A DNA stretch of 64,000 nt, from positions 1-64,000 of the forward strand of contig JASNJN010000053.1 of assembly GCA_030180075.1 (NCBI GenBank), given 5' to 3'. Positions 43,933 to 53,408 of the stretch are shown here, piece after piece (the first letter of the stretch is position 1; each line of letters starts with the position of its first letter). The notes beneath the pieces are model-generated. The model was not told the origin of the DNA. It searched no databases and was given only the letters and a program-made list of their open reading frames with translations. Both the position numbers and the translations under genes were made by a program. This DNA comes from Mikrocytos mackini. Taxonomy: Eukaryota > Endomyxa > Ascetosporea > Mikrocytida > Mikrocytiidae.

Positions 43933-46038
43933 ATGCCAAATATTGAACGAACCGGCCTGCGTTATATAGACATGATTCAGTATAATGACTTTGAAGAGTA
44001 TATTGAGGTGATGAGGAAAGAAGAATATGACCAATCGTTTTTGAAAGAGAACAGCATTTTTGAAATTATCCAACGTATATTCAAAGACGAAGGCGACAAT
44101 CTAGAAACTGAATCATTTGCATACAGACAACTCATCGATTTTTATTTCTGTGAAGAGACCAACACTACCCGCTACATAAAGGCTGACAATTTCATTAATC
44201 TTACCAAACAACAGTACCTCAACAAAATTGGACACATCTACAATCATCTCACAAAAATAAATCTCCAAGAAGACTCCAAAGTCTGCTTGTTGTTGAACTC
44301 GGGGATGTCATTCCATAGTTCTCTATTAGCAACAAACATAATAGGAGCTACTCCCATGGCAATCCACTCTACACTTTCAGACATAGCCATTTCTCACGCA
44401 CTAATAGAGAACAAACCAGAAGTAATAATATTAGACCAGGACACCATTCCCAAGTTCATTAGATTGGCAAAAGTAGAGGAGAATAAAGGTTTTATTGACA
44501 AAATACAGATGTTGATATTGGACCAGACAAACATGGCAGTTAGAAAAAGAAAAGAGTGGGAAGGCCTAGTTGAAAGCATCAAAAGGGCCGTTAATGCTTC
44601 GATTCAAATTATAGAGACAAATTTAATAGATGATGAAACCCCCGAGTTTAAATTCCCAGAAGCTCCATTAAATAAAAAGGAAGAAAGTGACATCGCTTTG
44701 GTTATATATACTTCAGGAACAACTAAAAATAAAGCTAAGGGCGTTTTAATTACGAACAAAAATATAGTGTCTGCCATAGACACTTATTACAGCACCGCTT
44801 CAAAACTTCTAACTAGAAAGACGAGGATGTATTTATCATTCCTCCCGGAAGCGCACATTTTTGAGCATATCGCTTCTTATGTTCTTCTTCTACACAAGTA
44901 TCTATTTGCATTCGGAAACCCCAAGACATTGAGTTGTAGTGTCACTGTTTGTGAATCAGGGAAACCCGGTGGAGATATAGTGGTTTATAAACCATCGGTT
45001 ATGTGCGTTGTTCCGTTGGTAGCACAGAGATTAAAAAACTCTATTGAAAGTGCAATAAAAAGCAAGGGAAAGCTAATATCTAAATTTTACAACTACTCAC
45101 AAAAAGCTAAACACAACCATTGGACTGTTGGAACCTGGCTTGGGGATAAAATATTGTTTAATGCTATTCATAAGAAACTGGGAGGTAACTTGGTTTGTAT
45201 TATTTCAGGTGGAGCTGCTTTGGAAGACAGTTTGAAGGAGTGGATTGAAAATGTATGCAAGACTCCTGTACTCGAAGGATACGCACTCACTGAAACATCT
45301 GCGGTAGGTTTGTTAAGTGATCCATTGTTGAGTGAGAAAAGGAAGTGTTTTGTTGGAATACCACCCGGCAATATGAAAGTTAGAATTAATAAGGGCACGG
45401 TAGAGGAAGGGGATGGAATGAGGAAGATAAAGGGACAGGTCTATTTGAAAGGGAACATGGTTGCTGAAAAGTATTTCAACATTGGGAATATAGTTGACGA
45501 AGACGGTTGGTTCAGCAGTGGAGATATTGGGCAGATTATCCTTCCTATTACAAATAACAATAATGAGAATGATAATAATAAGGATAATGATAGTGACGAA
45601 ATTAATTTAGATGAAAAGGAAGTTTTGAAAAACATTGCTAAAGAACAAATAGCCGGAGTAATAAGAATAATAAGCAGAGAAAAGGAACTCATTAAGCTGA
45701 GTAATGGAGAATATTACAACCTAACCTGTCATGAGGATATTTACAGGAAAGTGTTGGGAATAGAAAACTGCATGGTGTGTATAGAAGACCACATGATAAC
45801 ACCGTCTTTATTGGTAGCTTGTGAGAAGGAGTATGATATTGAACAGATGAAAGTTAACATAGAAGAAATAGAAGAACAGTACAAGGTACCGAAACCAATA
45901 AGAATAGGGAAAGTGAAGGCAGTTATAGAAACATGGAACATAGAAAATGAGATTTTGACACCTACAATGAAGTTGAGAAGATTCAAAGTTATTGAAAGGT
46001 ACCCAGAAGAGTATAAGTATTTAGTGTCAAAAGACTAA
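43933..46038 (+). CDS. long-chain acyl-CoA synthetase
   Basis: This 701-residue AMP-forming enzyme couples fatty acids to CoA, and is important to a parasite that scavenges host lipids. Clear family motifs in order are: the ATP/AMP loop YTSGTTKNKAKG (about 260-271); FLPEAHIFEH (about 305); ISGGAALEDSLKEW (about 420-433); the linker GYALTETSA (about 446-454), normally GYGLTET; WFSSGDIGQI (about 523-532) with the adenylate-binding Asp; and the hinge region ISREKELIKLSNGEYY (about 580-595) with the catalytic-loop Lys/Asn-Gly-Glu. An Asn/Asp-rich low-complexity insert (about 540-565) is unusual. No transmembrane start is seen. Length is normal for the LACS family. It begins 226 bp after the ORC3-like gene on the same strand. 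Confidence 0.93.
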   Translation: MPNIERTGLRYIDMIQYNDFEEYIEVMRKEEYDQSFLKENSIFEIIQRIFKDEGDNLETESFAYRQLIDFYFCEETNTTRYIKADNFINLTKQQYLNKIGHIYNHLTKINLQEDSKVCLLLNSGMSFHSSLLATNIIGATPMAIHSTLSDIAISHALIENKPEVIILDQDTIPKFIRLAKVEENKGFIDKIQMLILDQTNMAVRKRKEWEGLVESIKRAVNASIQIIETNLIDDETPEFKFPEAPLNKKEESDIALVIYTSGTTKNKAKGVLITNKNIVSAIDTYYSTASKLLTRKTRMYLSFLPEAHIFEHIASYVLLLHKYLFAFGNPKTLSCSVTVCESGKPGGDIVVYKPSVMCVVPLVAQRLKNSIESAIKSKGKLISKFYNYSQKAKHNHWTVGTWLGDKILFNAIHKKLGGNLVCIISGGAALEDSLKEWIENVCKTPVLEGYALTETSAVGLLSDPLLSEKRKCFVGIPPGNMKVRINKGTVEEGDGMRKIKGQVYLKGNMVAEKYFNIGNIVDEDGWFSSGDIGQIILPITNNNNENDNNKDNDSDEINLDEKEVLKNIAKEQIAGVIRIISREKELIKLSNGEYYNLTCHEDIYRKVLGIENCMVCIEDHMITPSLLVACEKEYDIEQMKVNIEEIEEQYKVPKPIRIGKVKAVIETWNIENEILTPTMKLRRFKVIERYPEEYKYLVSKD

Positions 46039-46769
46039 TGGTATTACTTATTGGGACTGATATTATCGAAATAAAATAATTCATGAAAATAACATCAAAA
46101 TATGGTGAAGTAATTTTTAGTTTAATTTTATTGTAAAACAACAGAACACTTGAAATATGATTAAATTAATTTTAAGATGAGTAATATTTGAAATAGTTGA
46201 AAATTGATGTTTTTTATAAATGGTTGGGATGTAAAGATCGTCAAATTAATTTAACTTCAAAATTTATTTGAATTTATTTTCACAAGTTGTTCCTGTTGTA
46301 TAGAATTTATTGATATATACATAGTATTCGAAGTAATTTAACACCAGAATCATACTGTTGTAGTTTTAATCGCATTGTTGAGTTTTATTTCTCTTCAAAT
46401 GGTTTCTGAAACAAACTAGACTGTTTTTTGTAAATCTCATTATGTTTCTTAAATGTATGCGTGATTATCCAGCACGGAGCGCATTGACAAGTTATAATTA
46501 TTTCCTAGGTGTTCTGTAGAAATGATATCTGTTCAAAAAAATAAATTTTAGAAACACAACAAAAACTGTATCGTCTTAGACCGATCATGTTTAAATCTAG
46601 AACACACCAAACGTAAACAAACCAGAAGAAACTAAATGTGGTTGAAAAACTAAGGAATTTCTTACCACAAATTATACTATCACACAAGAATTTCTCTAAT
46701 TCCATACCTAAGAGCTTAGACGACCTGGAAATATATAAACAACCTATTAAATGACGTAACAAACTAATC
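46039..46769. other. intergenic, no gene seen
   Basis: A 0.7-kb AT-rich gap between two plus-strand genes. A minus-strand frame at 46505-46846 overlaps the next gene's start and has no features. Confidence 0.5.
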
Positions 46770-49700
46770 ATGAACAAAAATACCCTACTGAAACGTCTAG
46801 AGGCAGGGTGTATTTCCATCTCCGAACTAGGAGTGTACCAGAACACAGATCAAACATTTAGTCGCAAGGATGAATCAACTAGGTCGCATTCAAGCTCAGA
46901 GTGGGACACAGAATACAATTACAGCGATGAAAACTACAGCGCTAGTTCACAACATAGGGTTATTCCACAACCAGTAAAATCAGAACACCCTCCTTATAAA
47001 GACAACTCAAGACGAAAGAACGCAGCTATAGTTGTTATTATCCTTCTTTTACTTGTACTTCTCATATTAATTTATAAGACAGCGTATAAAAGCAACGGAA
47101 CACATTCAGAGCCTACTTATGACGGGTTTTTAGACAGATTCACAGATATTTGCAAATTCAATTCCGAATTCCTCAACGATGATATTATAGACTTCTTCAA
47201 ACAGAATTTAGATCAAAACTCGGATGAGTTAATTATAAACAAATGTACTTACAAAGAAGTTTCCTCCAATTCTAACAGCACAGTTTACTTGTTTGAAGGC
47301 GAAACAATAATATTCGATACAAACTGGGGCATTCGTCTTCTCTTTACAATCGAAGATGACTTAACCCAGCAAATTAAAATAAATTCCACCTTCAATATGG
47401 ATTTGTTTGACTTCAACATGCTCTGTATTTTCGTTCAGTCTTTTCTTGGCTCTATAAGCTTCCTATCAGAAATTAGTATCTGTGAGCCATTCATAAAAAT
47501 ACAATCGTTTGAGTTAAACTCATTCGGTGACACAAAAGGAACGTATATTAAAGGAAGCAGTGAGTTGTTCGGGGTATTAGATGTTCTTATTAAAGAAATT
47601 ATGGATATAGAAAACTACGACGGAATCATCTCTGTGTCAGGTCAAATAAGACCGAGTTTGAACCTATTAATGGATTGGAATTACGTTCTTCAAATAAACT
47701 CGAGAGTGTTGTTGTACAATGTCGGGTTATCTATAATAGTTCCTAGTCAGACCGAGTTTATAGGACAAAACCCGGAGTACGCAGGGGGACAAACAATAAC
47801 GGCTATTAAACTGAAAGGAGATGTATTTGTAAACAATTCAACAACGTTAATAGAAGGGAACAAAATATATACAGAAGAGTTCGGAGAATCAATTGAGCAA
47901 GTAAAAGATTCTTTCAAAATAAACGTGGCGGGGTGTTTAGGCAGAGATATATTCAGTGTTCAGATTGAAACAGAAGACACATTCACCCTTCCATTTATTT
48001 GGGATTATGATATCACCTTTGAAGGGATATTGTTTGGAATATATTACAAGGACAGCTCTTTTGGTTGTTTTATAAACACTTCATTCTTTTTAGACCAGAA
48101 TTTATTTTTTAGTGTCTTCATTGACTATTCCACAGACTCCTCAGATTACGCTTTCTTGTTCGTACTATCCAACGCCAACATGCATGAGTGTAGTAATAAC
48201 ACGTACAAAGAACTTTTGACAAACAGCTCATTGAAAATAAAGACTTGTGAAGAAAATATTGAAAAGAAGTCTTTCCCATTAAATTTATTCAACATAATGA
48301 AAGACAACGGCGTGGAACATGAAAGAACCATAAATGGGAGAGTGTCTGTTATATTTTCAACCAAAGTAGGGAGTTATAATTTCCCTTTTTTAGAAGACGA
48401 AATTAAGATTAGCGAAGACGCTGAAAATGCATTCTATATAAATGTTTTGGTTGAAATTGAAGACATTCCAGAGCTAAAAGAATGGCACACCGAAGTGGAG
48501 AATGAAAACACTGTCATCGAGTTAACCGGTCTCTTATTAAGCTACAATGAATTTAAACTTAGTACTCACTTAGAAAACATAAACATCTCTATTCTTTCAC
48601 TCGATCGTATTTTGTTGTCAATATCTTCATTCAGCCCCTACTTTACACTAGACACAGAAATGACTATAGAACAAGGCGTATTCTCAGAATCACAAATTAA
48701 TTTAACAACTAAGGTAACCATATCAGATGGTTATTGGTATATACTAGGACACTTAAACACTGAATTAAACTTTAACATAGGCCCAACTTCGTTGATAATA
48801 AACAAGATAAGCATAATGTTTGTCAAGTCGGACACACAGGCTTCAGAGAATGAAGGGAGTCAGTATTGTGGTGGTATATTTGGCTCTTTGTCAGGGGAAG
48901 CTACATTTAATGAGATAAGATACAAATCTATCATTTATTACAACGGCATGTGCAGTGAAAACCAAGGCTGTTTAAAATTCGAACTTATACCTTTACCAGG
49001 AGATGTGAACAACCAGTCATTTAATAGTTTGCTTACTTCATTGAGCCTCGAAGAAACCGAGTCTAAAATAGAAAGCAACTTGAGCGAAGAAGATTACAAT
49101 GAGCTTTTTAACTCGGATATAAGTAATCACAGCTTGGATATCAATATCGGGTGCTCGTTTATTTCGATTTACTTCACAATGACCACACAGAAATACGGGG
49201 AGTTGGCTACTTTTGTCGAAATAAACTTCAACCCCTCTAATCTCGGAGAAGAACTAGTTTTGGACGATAAAGGAAGGAGGCAAATTTCTGATACAATTTT
49301 TTACTTTAAGTTAAAGGAAATATCTGATTATTACTTCGTTGTGGCTATGAAGCCTTTGGATGAAATAGATTATTCCGGGATACTAAGCGGAATCCCCGAT
49401 CTAAACTACAGTGATAGCTTTCTTGTACTAACTTCCGACAAGGTGGACTTTTACAAAGATGATACAGTAATACTCAATGCAACCCCTGGTCTGACTGTTT
49501 CTGTGCTAATAGATTCGTCAGTAGAGGAGTTAAATATGGTTAGTGATTTAATAACCACAGAAGACTACGCAGAAGGCTATGAAAACTTCTTATTGGGTAG
49601 TTTATACATTGGTACTGAAGGTATTTTACTAACTGTGTATTTAACAGGCTCGGTTAAACTGTCTGATACAACCTCAATGGCTTTCCCCAGTCTCCAAATG

Positions 49701-51602
49701 GGATTCAGCGTTACAAATGGATTTTTCTTTATGGCAGAAACAACGATGAAAACATTGCTTTTCGGTACTTACTACAGCTTTTACTTGAATTCTACCATAA
49801 AGCCCACAAGTTTGTCGGTGCTTGGTGTCATGTGTCAGAAAGGAGACAGTTTGGAAAGCAGTATAACAGAAGATGACATGCTCCACTGTTCGAATTGGTT
49901 ACAAAGAAGTGTCTTAATGGGAAATTATTCGGATACTAGTTTAATAGACCTCCAGGAAGCAGACGGAATTATTCCGAATACATCGAATGATGAGACGGGG
50001 TCTCCTTTGATGACTTTCGATCTAACTGACTCTGCTTCTCTAGAAATCAAAGAGATTATAGTAGAAGGACTACTCAGTAAAGATGTTATAGGTCTTTATT
50101 TAAAAGCAAGAATGATATTGGCAAGTGAGTTAGAATGTACAGGGTTGTTGTCACTAGAAACAACAGGGATATCTGTTTCTTTGGAATTTAGAACAAATGA
50201 AAAGATGCCGTTTGGTCACTTTATCGATATAATCGTTGGTTCATTTGGGTGCCCGATGCCCAGAGAAATAGAAGAAGCGCTTAACGAATGGTTTTACATC
50301 TATACTTTTAAGGCCGAGATGGCACTTGGAACAGGCACTTATCTTTCCTTTGAAATGTTCATATCCTATCACGATGAAGAAAAAGACGAATGGTTTGACT
50401 ACGGAATTACTTTCCTAATTGGTAAGGTCAACAAAATTTATCACATTTCTTTGCAAATTACAAATGAAGAAGGTGTACCTTTACCTCCTATCCCAATAGT
50501 AAAGGAAATACTGGAGTTCCTTGGAATTGAAGTCGTCTACATTGGGACAAACACAGACAGTTCTATGTATGAAGTAGGAGATTTCATTGACGATTTCGAA
50601 GGCTCTTTTAAAATACCGCTTGAACCGGGCTTCTTCATGATCACACCTGTTGAAATACACTCAAACAAGACGTTAGAAGAGATATGCAAGTTTTTGGGTA
50701 TTCCTGGAGCCGTCTTTGGAGGAGTTATAGGAGACGAGTTTAGCTGGAGATTGTCTCTATATTTGAAATTCATAGAAACAGGATCTTTTATCTACCTTGA
50801 GTCTGGCTCTCTCTTTTTAATTAGAAATGAGTTTGTTATGCTGGGATTCGGAATCAGCGTTAATGTAGTGGTCGAACTTACAGAGGATGAAAATGATCAT
50901 TTAACTCTGTATGGGGAAGCTTACTTCGGACTGAGTATGACAGGACTAGTTCTCTCATTCACGGTTGGTATGATGGAGGACTGGGTGAATCCATTGGGCT
51001 TTTACGGGCTTACTATAAAGCAAACGATACTCAGCTTCACTGCCTCTCCATACCCCTTGAAGATAGGGGAGATACTTCTAAAGGGAGGGGCTTCTTTTTG
51101 GGAGTTTAGCATTGATGTTCTATTTTATGCCAACTTTTCCAGAGAGCGAGAAATGGCAATCATTTACAGTCTGGTAAATTTTTCCCTTATCGAACTTCTA
51201 GAGTCTATATTCAATATAGATATGAGTTGTTTTGACTGGCTAGACATTTCGTTTAAGAACTTGGAGTTCTATTTGGTGATAGCAAAAGAAACATTCACTA
51301 TATCTATACCAGGGTATTCAGAGACACTCGAACCAGGTTTTAAACTGATTGCAGAAGAATTCAACTTCTTCAACATATTCAAAGGAAGTGTCGCTATTGA
51401 AATCATCACAGGTCTAGGATTTATTGCAAAGGGTCTGATTGAACCCTTCAAATTCGTATTCATAGAAGTTAGAGGGTTTCCTAACGAAGACGACCCTCTT
51501 TTGTTCGACTTTGAGTTTGGTATTTCCAACTTCAAGATATTCTTCCAAGGCTACATTAAACTATTCATCCTAGANGTGTTNNNANAGCCTCCCAAATGGT
51601 GA
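46770..51602 (+). CDS. giant type II membrane protein with large ectodomain, unknown (C-terminus at assembly gap)
   Basis: This open frame of 1610 codons has one transmembrane helix near the N-terminus (NAAIVVIILLLLVLLILIY, about 84-102). It is preceded by a Ser/Tyr/Glu-rich cytosolic tail and flanked by basic RRK, so the remaining 1500 residues should be lumenal or extracellular. The ectodomain alternates short hydrophobic strands with polar turns, has conserved-looking Cys pairs (for example SQYCGGIFGSLSG and YNGMCSENQGCL) and repeating motifs such as LFGIYY/LFGTYY, LSIIVPS and FFMAETT. This suggests several copies of a beta-rich domain. I recognise no family. It is remarkably long for an intron-poor compact gene. 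The end is unreliable: ambiguous bases at 51575-51585 lie 5 codons before the stop, so the true C-terminus may differ or be missing. Confidence 0.8.
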   Translation: MNKNTLLKRLEAGCISISELGVYQNTDQTFSRKDESTRSHSSSEWDTEYNYSDENYSASSQHRVIPQPVKSEHPPYKDNSRRKNAAIVVIILLLLVLLILIYKTAYKSNGTHSEPTYDGFLDRFTDICKFNSEFLNDDIIDFFKQNLDQNSDELIINKCTYKEVSSNSNSTVYLFEGETIIFDTNWGIRLLFTIEDDLTQQIKINSTFNMDLFDFNMLCIFVQSFLGSISFLSEISICEPFIKIQSFELNSFGDTKGTYIKGSSELFGVLDVLIKEIMDIENYDGIISVSGQIRPSLNLLMDWNYVLQINSRVLLYNVGLSIIVPSQTEFIGQNPEYAGGQTITAIKLKGDVFVNNSTTLIEGNKIYTEEFGESIEQVKDSFKINVAGCLGRDIFSVQIETEDTFTLPFIWDYDITFEGILFGIYYKDSSFGCFINTSFFLDQNLFFSVFIDYSTDSSDYAFLFVLSNANMHECSNNTYKELLTNSSLKIKTCEENIEKKSFPLNLFNIMKDNGVEHERTINGRVSVIFSTKVGSYNFPFLEDEIKISEDAENAFYINVLVEIEDIPELKEWHTEVENENTVIELTGLLLSYNEFKLSTHLENINISILSLDRILLSISSFSPYFTLDTEMTIEQGVFSESQINLTTKVTISDGYWYILGHLNTELNFNIGPTSLIINKISIMFVKSDTQASENEGSQYCGGIFGSLSGEATFNEIRYKSIIYYNGMCSENQGCLKFELIPLPGDVNNQSFNSLLTSLSLEETESKIESNLSEEDYNELFNSDISNHSLDINIGCSFISIYFTMTTQKYGELATFVEINFNPSNLGEELVLDDKGRRQISDTIFYFKLKEISDYYFVVAMKPLDEIDYSGILSGIPDLNYSDSFLVLTSDKVDFYKDDTVILNATPGLTVSVLIDSSVEELNMVSDLITTEDYAEGYENFLLGSLYIGTEGILLTVYLTGSVKLSDTTSMAFPSLQMGFSVTNGFFFMAETTMKTLLFGTYYSFYLNSTIKPTSLSVLGVMCQKGDSLESSITEDDMLHCSNWLQRSVLMGNYSDTSLIDLQEADGIIPNTSNDETGSPLMTFDLTDSASLEIKEIIVEGLLSKDVIGLYLKARMILASELECTGLLSLETTGISVSLEFRTNEKMPFGHFIDIIVGSFGCPMPREIEEALNEWFYIYTFKAEMALGTGTYLSFEMFISYHDEEKDEWFDYGITFLIGKVNKIYHISLQITNEEGVPLPPIPIVKEILEFLGIEVVYIGTNTDSSMYEVGDFIDDFEGSFKIPLEPGFFMITPVEIHSNKTLEEICKFLGIPGAVFGGVIGDEFSWRLSLYLKFIETGSFIYLESGSLFLIRNEFVMLGFGISVNVVVELTEDENDHLTLYGEAYFGLSMTGLVLSFTVGMMEDWVNPLGFYGLTIKQTILSFTASPYPLKIGEILLKGGASFWEFSIDVLFYANFSREREMAIIYSLVNFSLIELLESIFNIDMSCFDWLDISFKNLEFYLVIAKETFTISIPGYSETLEPGFKLIAEEFNFFNIFKGSVAIEIITGLGFIAKGLIEPFKFVFIEVRGFPNEDDPLLFDFEFGISNFKIFFQGYIKLFILXVXXXPPKW
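51575..51585. other. ambiguous bases, likely assembly join
   Basis: Single and clustered N residues sit exactly where the long coding frame loses its character. Sequence downstream to about 51940 has a different texture. The join may be an assembly patch. Confidence 0.7.
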
Positions 51603-51717
51603 GTTACTTTTTTTGACAAAACATTTTTATTGGTCATTTAGCCTTATTTATTGTTTTAAACATGTCTGTGGTGTTTTTCGTGTGTTTGTGGTGCGGGATA
51701 TCGAATTTTGCAAATGA

Positions 51718-51762
51718 TTTTTTTTCGAAGGGGGGACCCTTGCGGCCCCCTTCGAAAAAAAA
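51718..51762. repeat. perfect 17-bp GC/AT hairpin
   Basis: TTTTTTTTCGAAGGGGG (51718-51734) pairs with CCCCCTTCGAAAAAAAA (51746-51762) around an 11-base loop. In RNA it would form a very stable stem closed by A/U tracts, in shape like an intrinsic terminator, though eukaryotic Pol II does not use those. It lies between the giant gene and a coding frame that lacks a start. Confidence 0.85.
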
Positions 51763-51944
51763 TAGAAATTTAACATTTTCACCCATTTTTTAAAAAACAG
51801 ACTCCGTTGGGGATGGCAACACGATATCCTCCTTCATATCATCATAAAAACACGCAAAACCCCATTTAAAGATTCTATAAATATGTAGTTTTTTCAAAAA
51901 AAGTTTTGTGAAAATCAGAAAAACCCAAATGGTTCAAAACTTAA

Positions 51945-53138
51945 AAGACGGGAATACAACAACATTGGGGACAGATAAATGAATCTAGACAGCGCCCTGA
52001 CGATGGAAAAGCTCCTCGAGATAGTCACCCCGAGGTTTTGATCGACCCGACCCGAAACACGGATTTCAAAAATGAAAAATCAATTAAAGGCTTATATGAA
52101 AGCGGCAAGGGTCGAAAACAACTCACACGCAATTCCCATATTAATGGCAATGTCAAGCAGCCACAAGAAGTTGGATTATCAGCAAACTCAATAAACGACG
52201 AAAGTGGAAAGAAACAAAAGCAATGTTTTGGAAAGTTCTGTTCTTCTATAAAAGGCCTTTTCAACAAAGCAGCCAACGTAAGCCTGATTTCCAAAAACAA
52301 GAAGAAAGAAACATCACCTAGCGTTTTAAGGAAGCAAAACAAATCTAATAAAAGACCTGCCTGGGAAAAATTAAATCGCGAGCTCATCGTGGAAGAAATG
52401 CTTGGCAAATGGAAAGAACATGTTGATAATAAAATGAAAAATGTCCTCAAAGCGATGTTTGATATGATACATCCATGGCACATTAAAAATAAAGAGCTGA
52501 CTAATAATAAGTTGGATAATTTAAGCAAAGATAAAGTTGGAGTTGAATTAACAAAAGAAATAAACGGCAGAATTACTGAAAGTGAAAATGATAAAATCAA
52601 TGAATTAAAAGAACAATTGAAAGAGTGGATCAACTATTTTAAAACCACAAAAAAAGCATTGGACTTGAAGTTTAATCAGTCAAACGACCCAGTGGATTTA
52701 TTGAATGATTCTAATTCCTTATTAGAAGAATATATTTTCAACATTGTTGGTGAAAATAATTTAGAGGAGATAGTAACCTATTATATAAAAACCATTAAAG
52801 GAGAACAATTAGAGAAAACTTTTGAGTATTGGAATAAGACGTTCAAGGATTTCATACAGATGAAACACATTATTGAAGAGATACTGGAAAATGATACTGA
52901 ACACGAACACGACAATTCGCGCGGTGAAATTGAAAATGCATTCGAAAGATGGGTGCATGAAGAATACAAACCAACAATGGACAAAAATAAAACTAATAAC
53001 AATGGAAATTATGAAAATGTTATGGAACAAAAAAGAAATGAAGGTTCTATTCTGAAACAAACAGCGAAGATATCCAGTAGAATGATTAATGAAAATCCTA
53101 AAACAGTCAAAAGACAGGCATTAGAGATAGATCAGTAA
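51945..53138 (+). CDS. charged helical protein, N-terminus missing or non-canonical
   Basis: The frame is open from 51945 (after a TAA) to the TAA at 53136-53138, but the first in-frame Met is only at about 52392 (in VEEMLGKWKE). The upstream 140 codons look coding (DSHPEVLIDPTRNTDFKNEK) with basic and Ser-rich composition. They include a CFGKFCSSIKGLFNKAANVS patch that could be a membrane-associated helix. The Met-containing part is long, charged alpha-helix with WKEHV and WINYF tryptophans and Asn/Glu-rich linkers. No domain is recognised. Possible explanations: a 5' exon or start lost at the assembly join near 51580, use of a non-ATG start, or the downstream Met. It is separate from its neighbours. 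Confidence 0.5.
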   Translation, partial: KTGIQQHWGQINESRQRPDDGKAPRDSHPEVLIDPTRNTDFKNEKSIKGLYESGKGRKQLTRNSHINGNVKQPQEVGLSANSINDESGKKQKQCFGKFCSSIKGLFNKAANVSLISKNKKKETSPSVLRKQNKSNKRPAWEKLNRELIVEEMLGKWKEHVDNKMKNVLKAMFDMIHPWHIKNKELTNNKLDNLSKDKVGVELTKEINGRITESENDKINELKEQLKEWINYFKTTKKALDLKFNQSNDPVDLLNDSNSLLEEYIFNIVGENNLEEIVTYYIKTIKGEQLEKTFEYWNKTFKDFIQMKHIIEEILENDTEHEHDNSRGEIENAFERWVHEEYKPTMDKNKTNNNGNYENVMEQKRNEGSILKQTAKISSRMINENPKTVKRQALEIDQ

Positions 53139-53408
53139 AGACTTGGGGTTCTAATAAATAAGTAGTACATTTTAAATAAGATTTGATTGATTTAGTTTAA
53201 AAATCCTTGCACTTTATAAGAATTTTGTTATTTGTAATGTTAACCATTTTTGTTAATGTTTTCTCTATACAGACATCAGCAACGCTTTTATTAGTGTATA
53301 TTACTTTTTATTACATTTATTTTATTGCATTTAAAGAACATAAAAAAATTACCAATGTTTAATTCAATTCAATATATAAAGTTATTTTATTTAATTCACT
53401 TAACTCTT
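53139..53408. other. short convergent intergenic spacer
   Basis: AT-rich spacer between two convergent genes, with several AATAAA-like words but nothing else. Confidence 0.5.
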
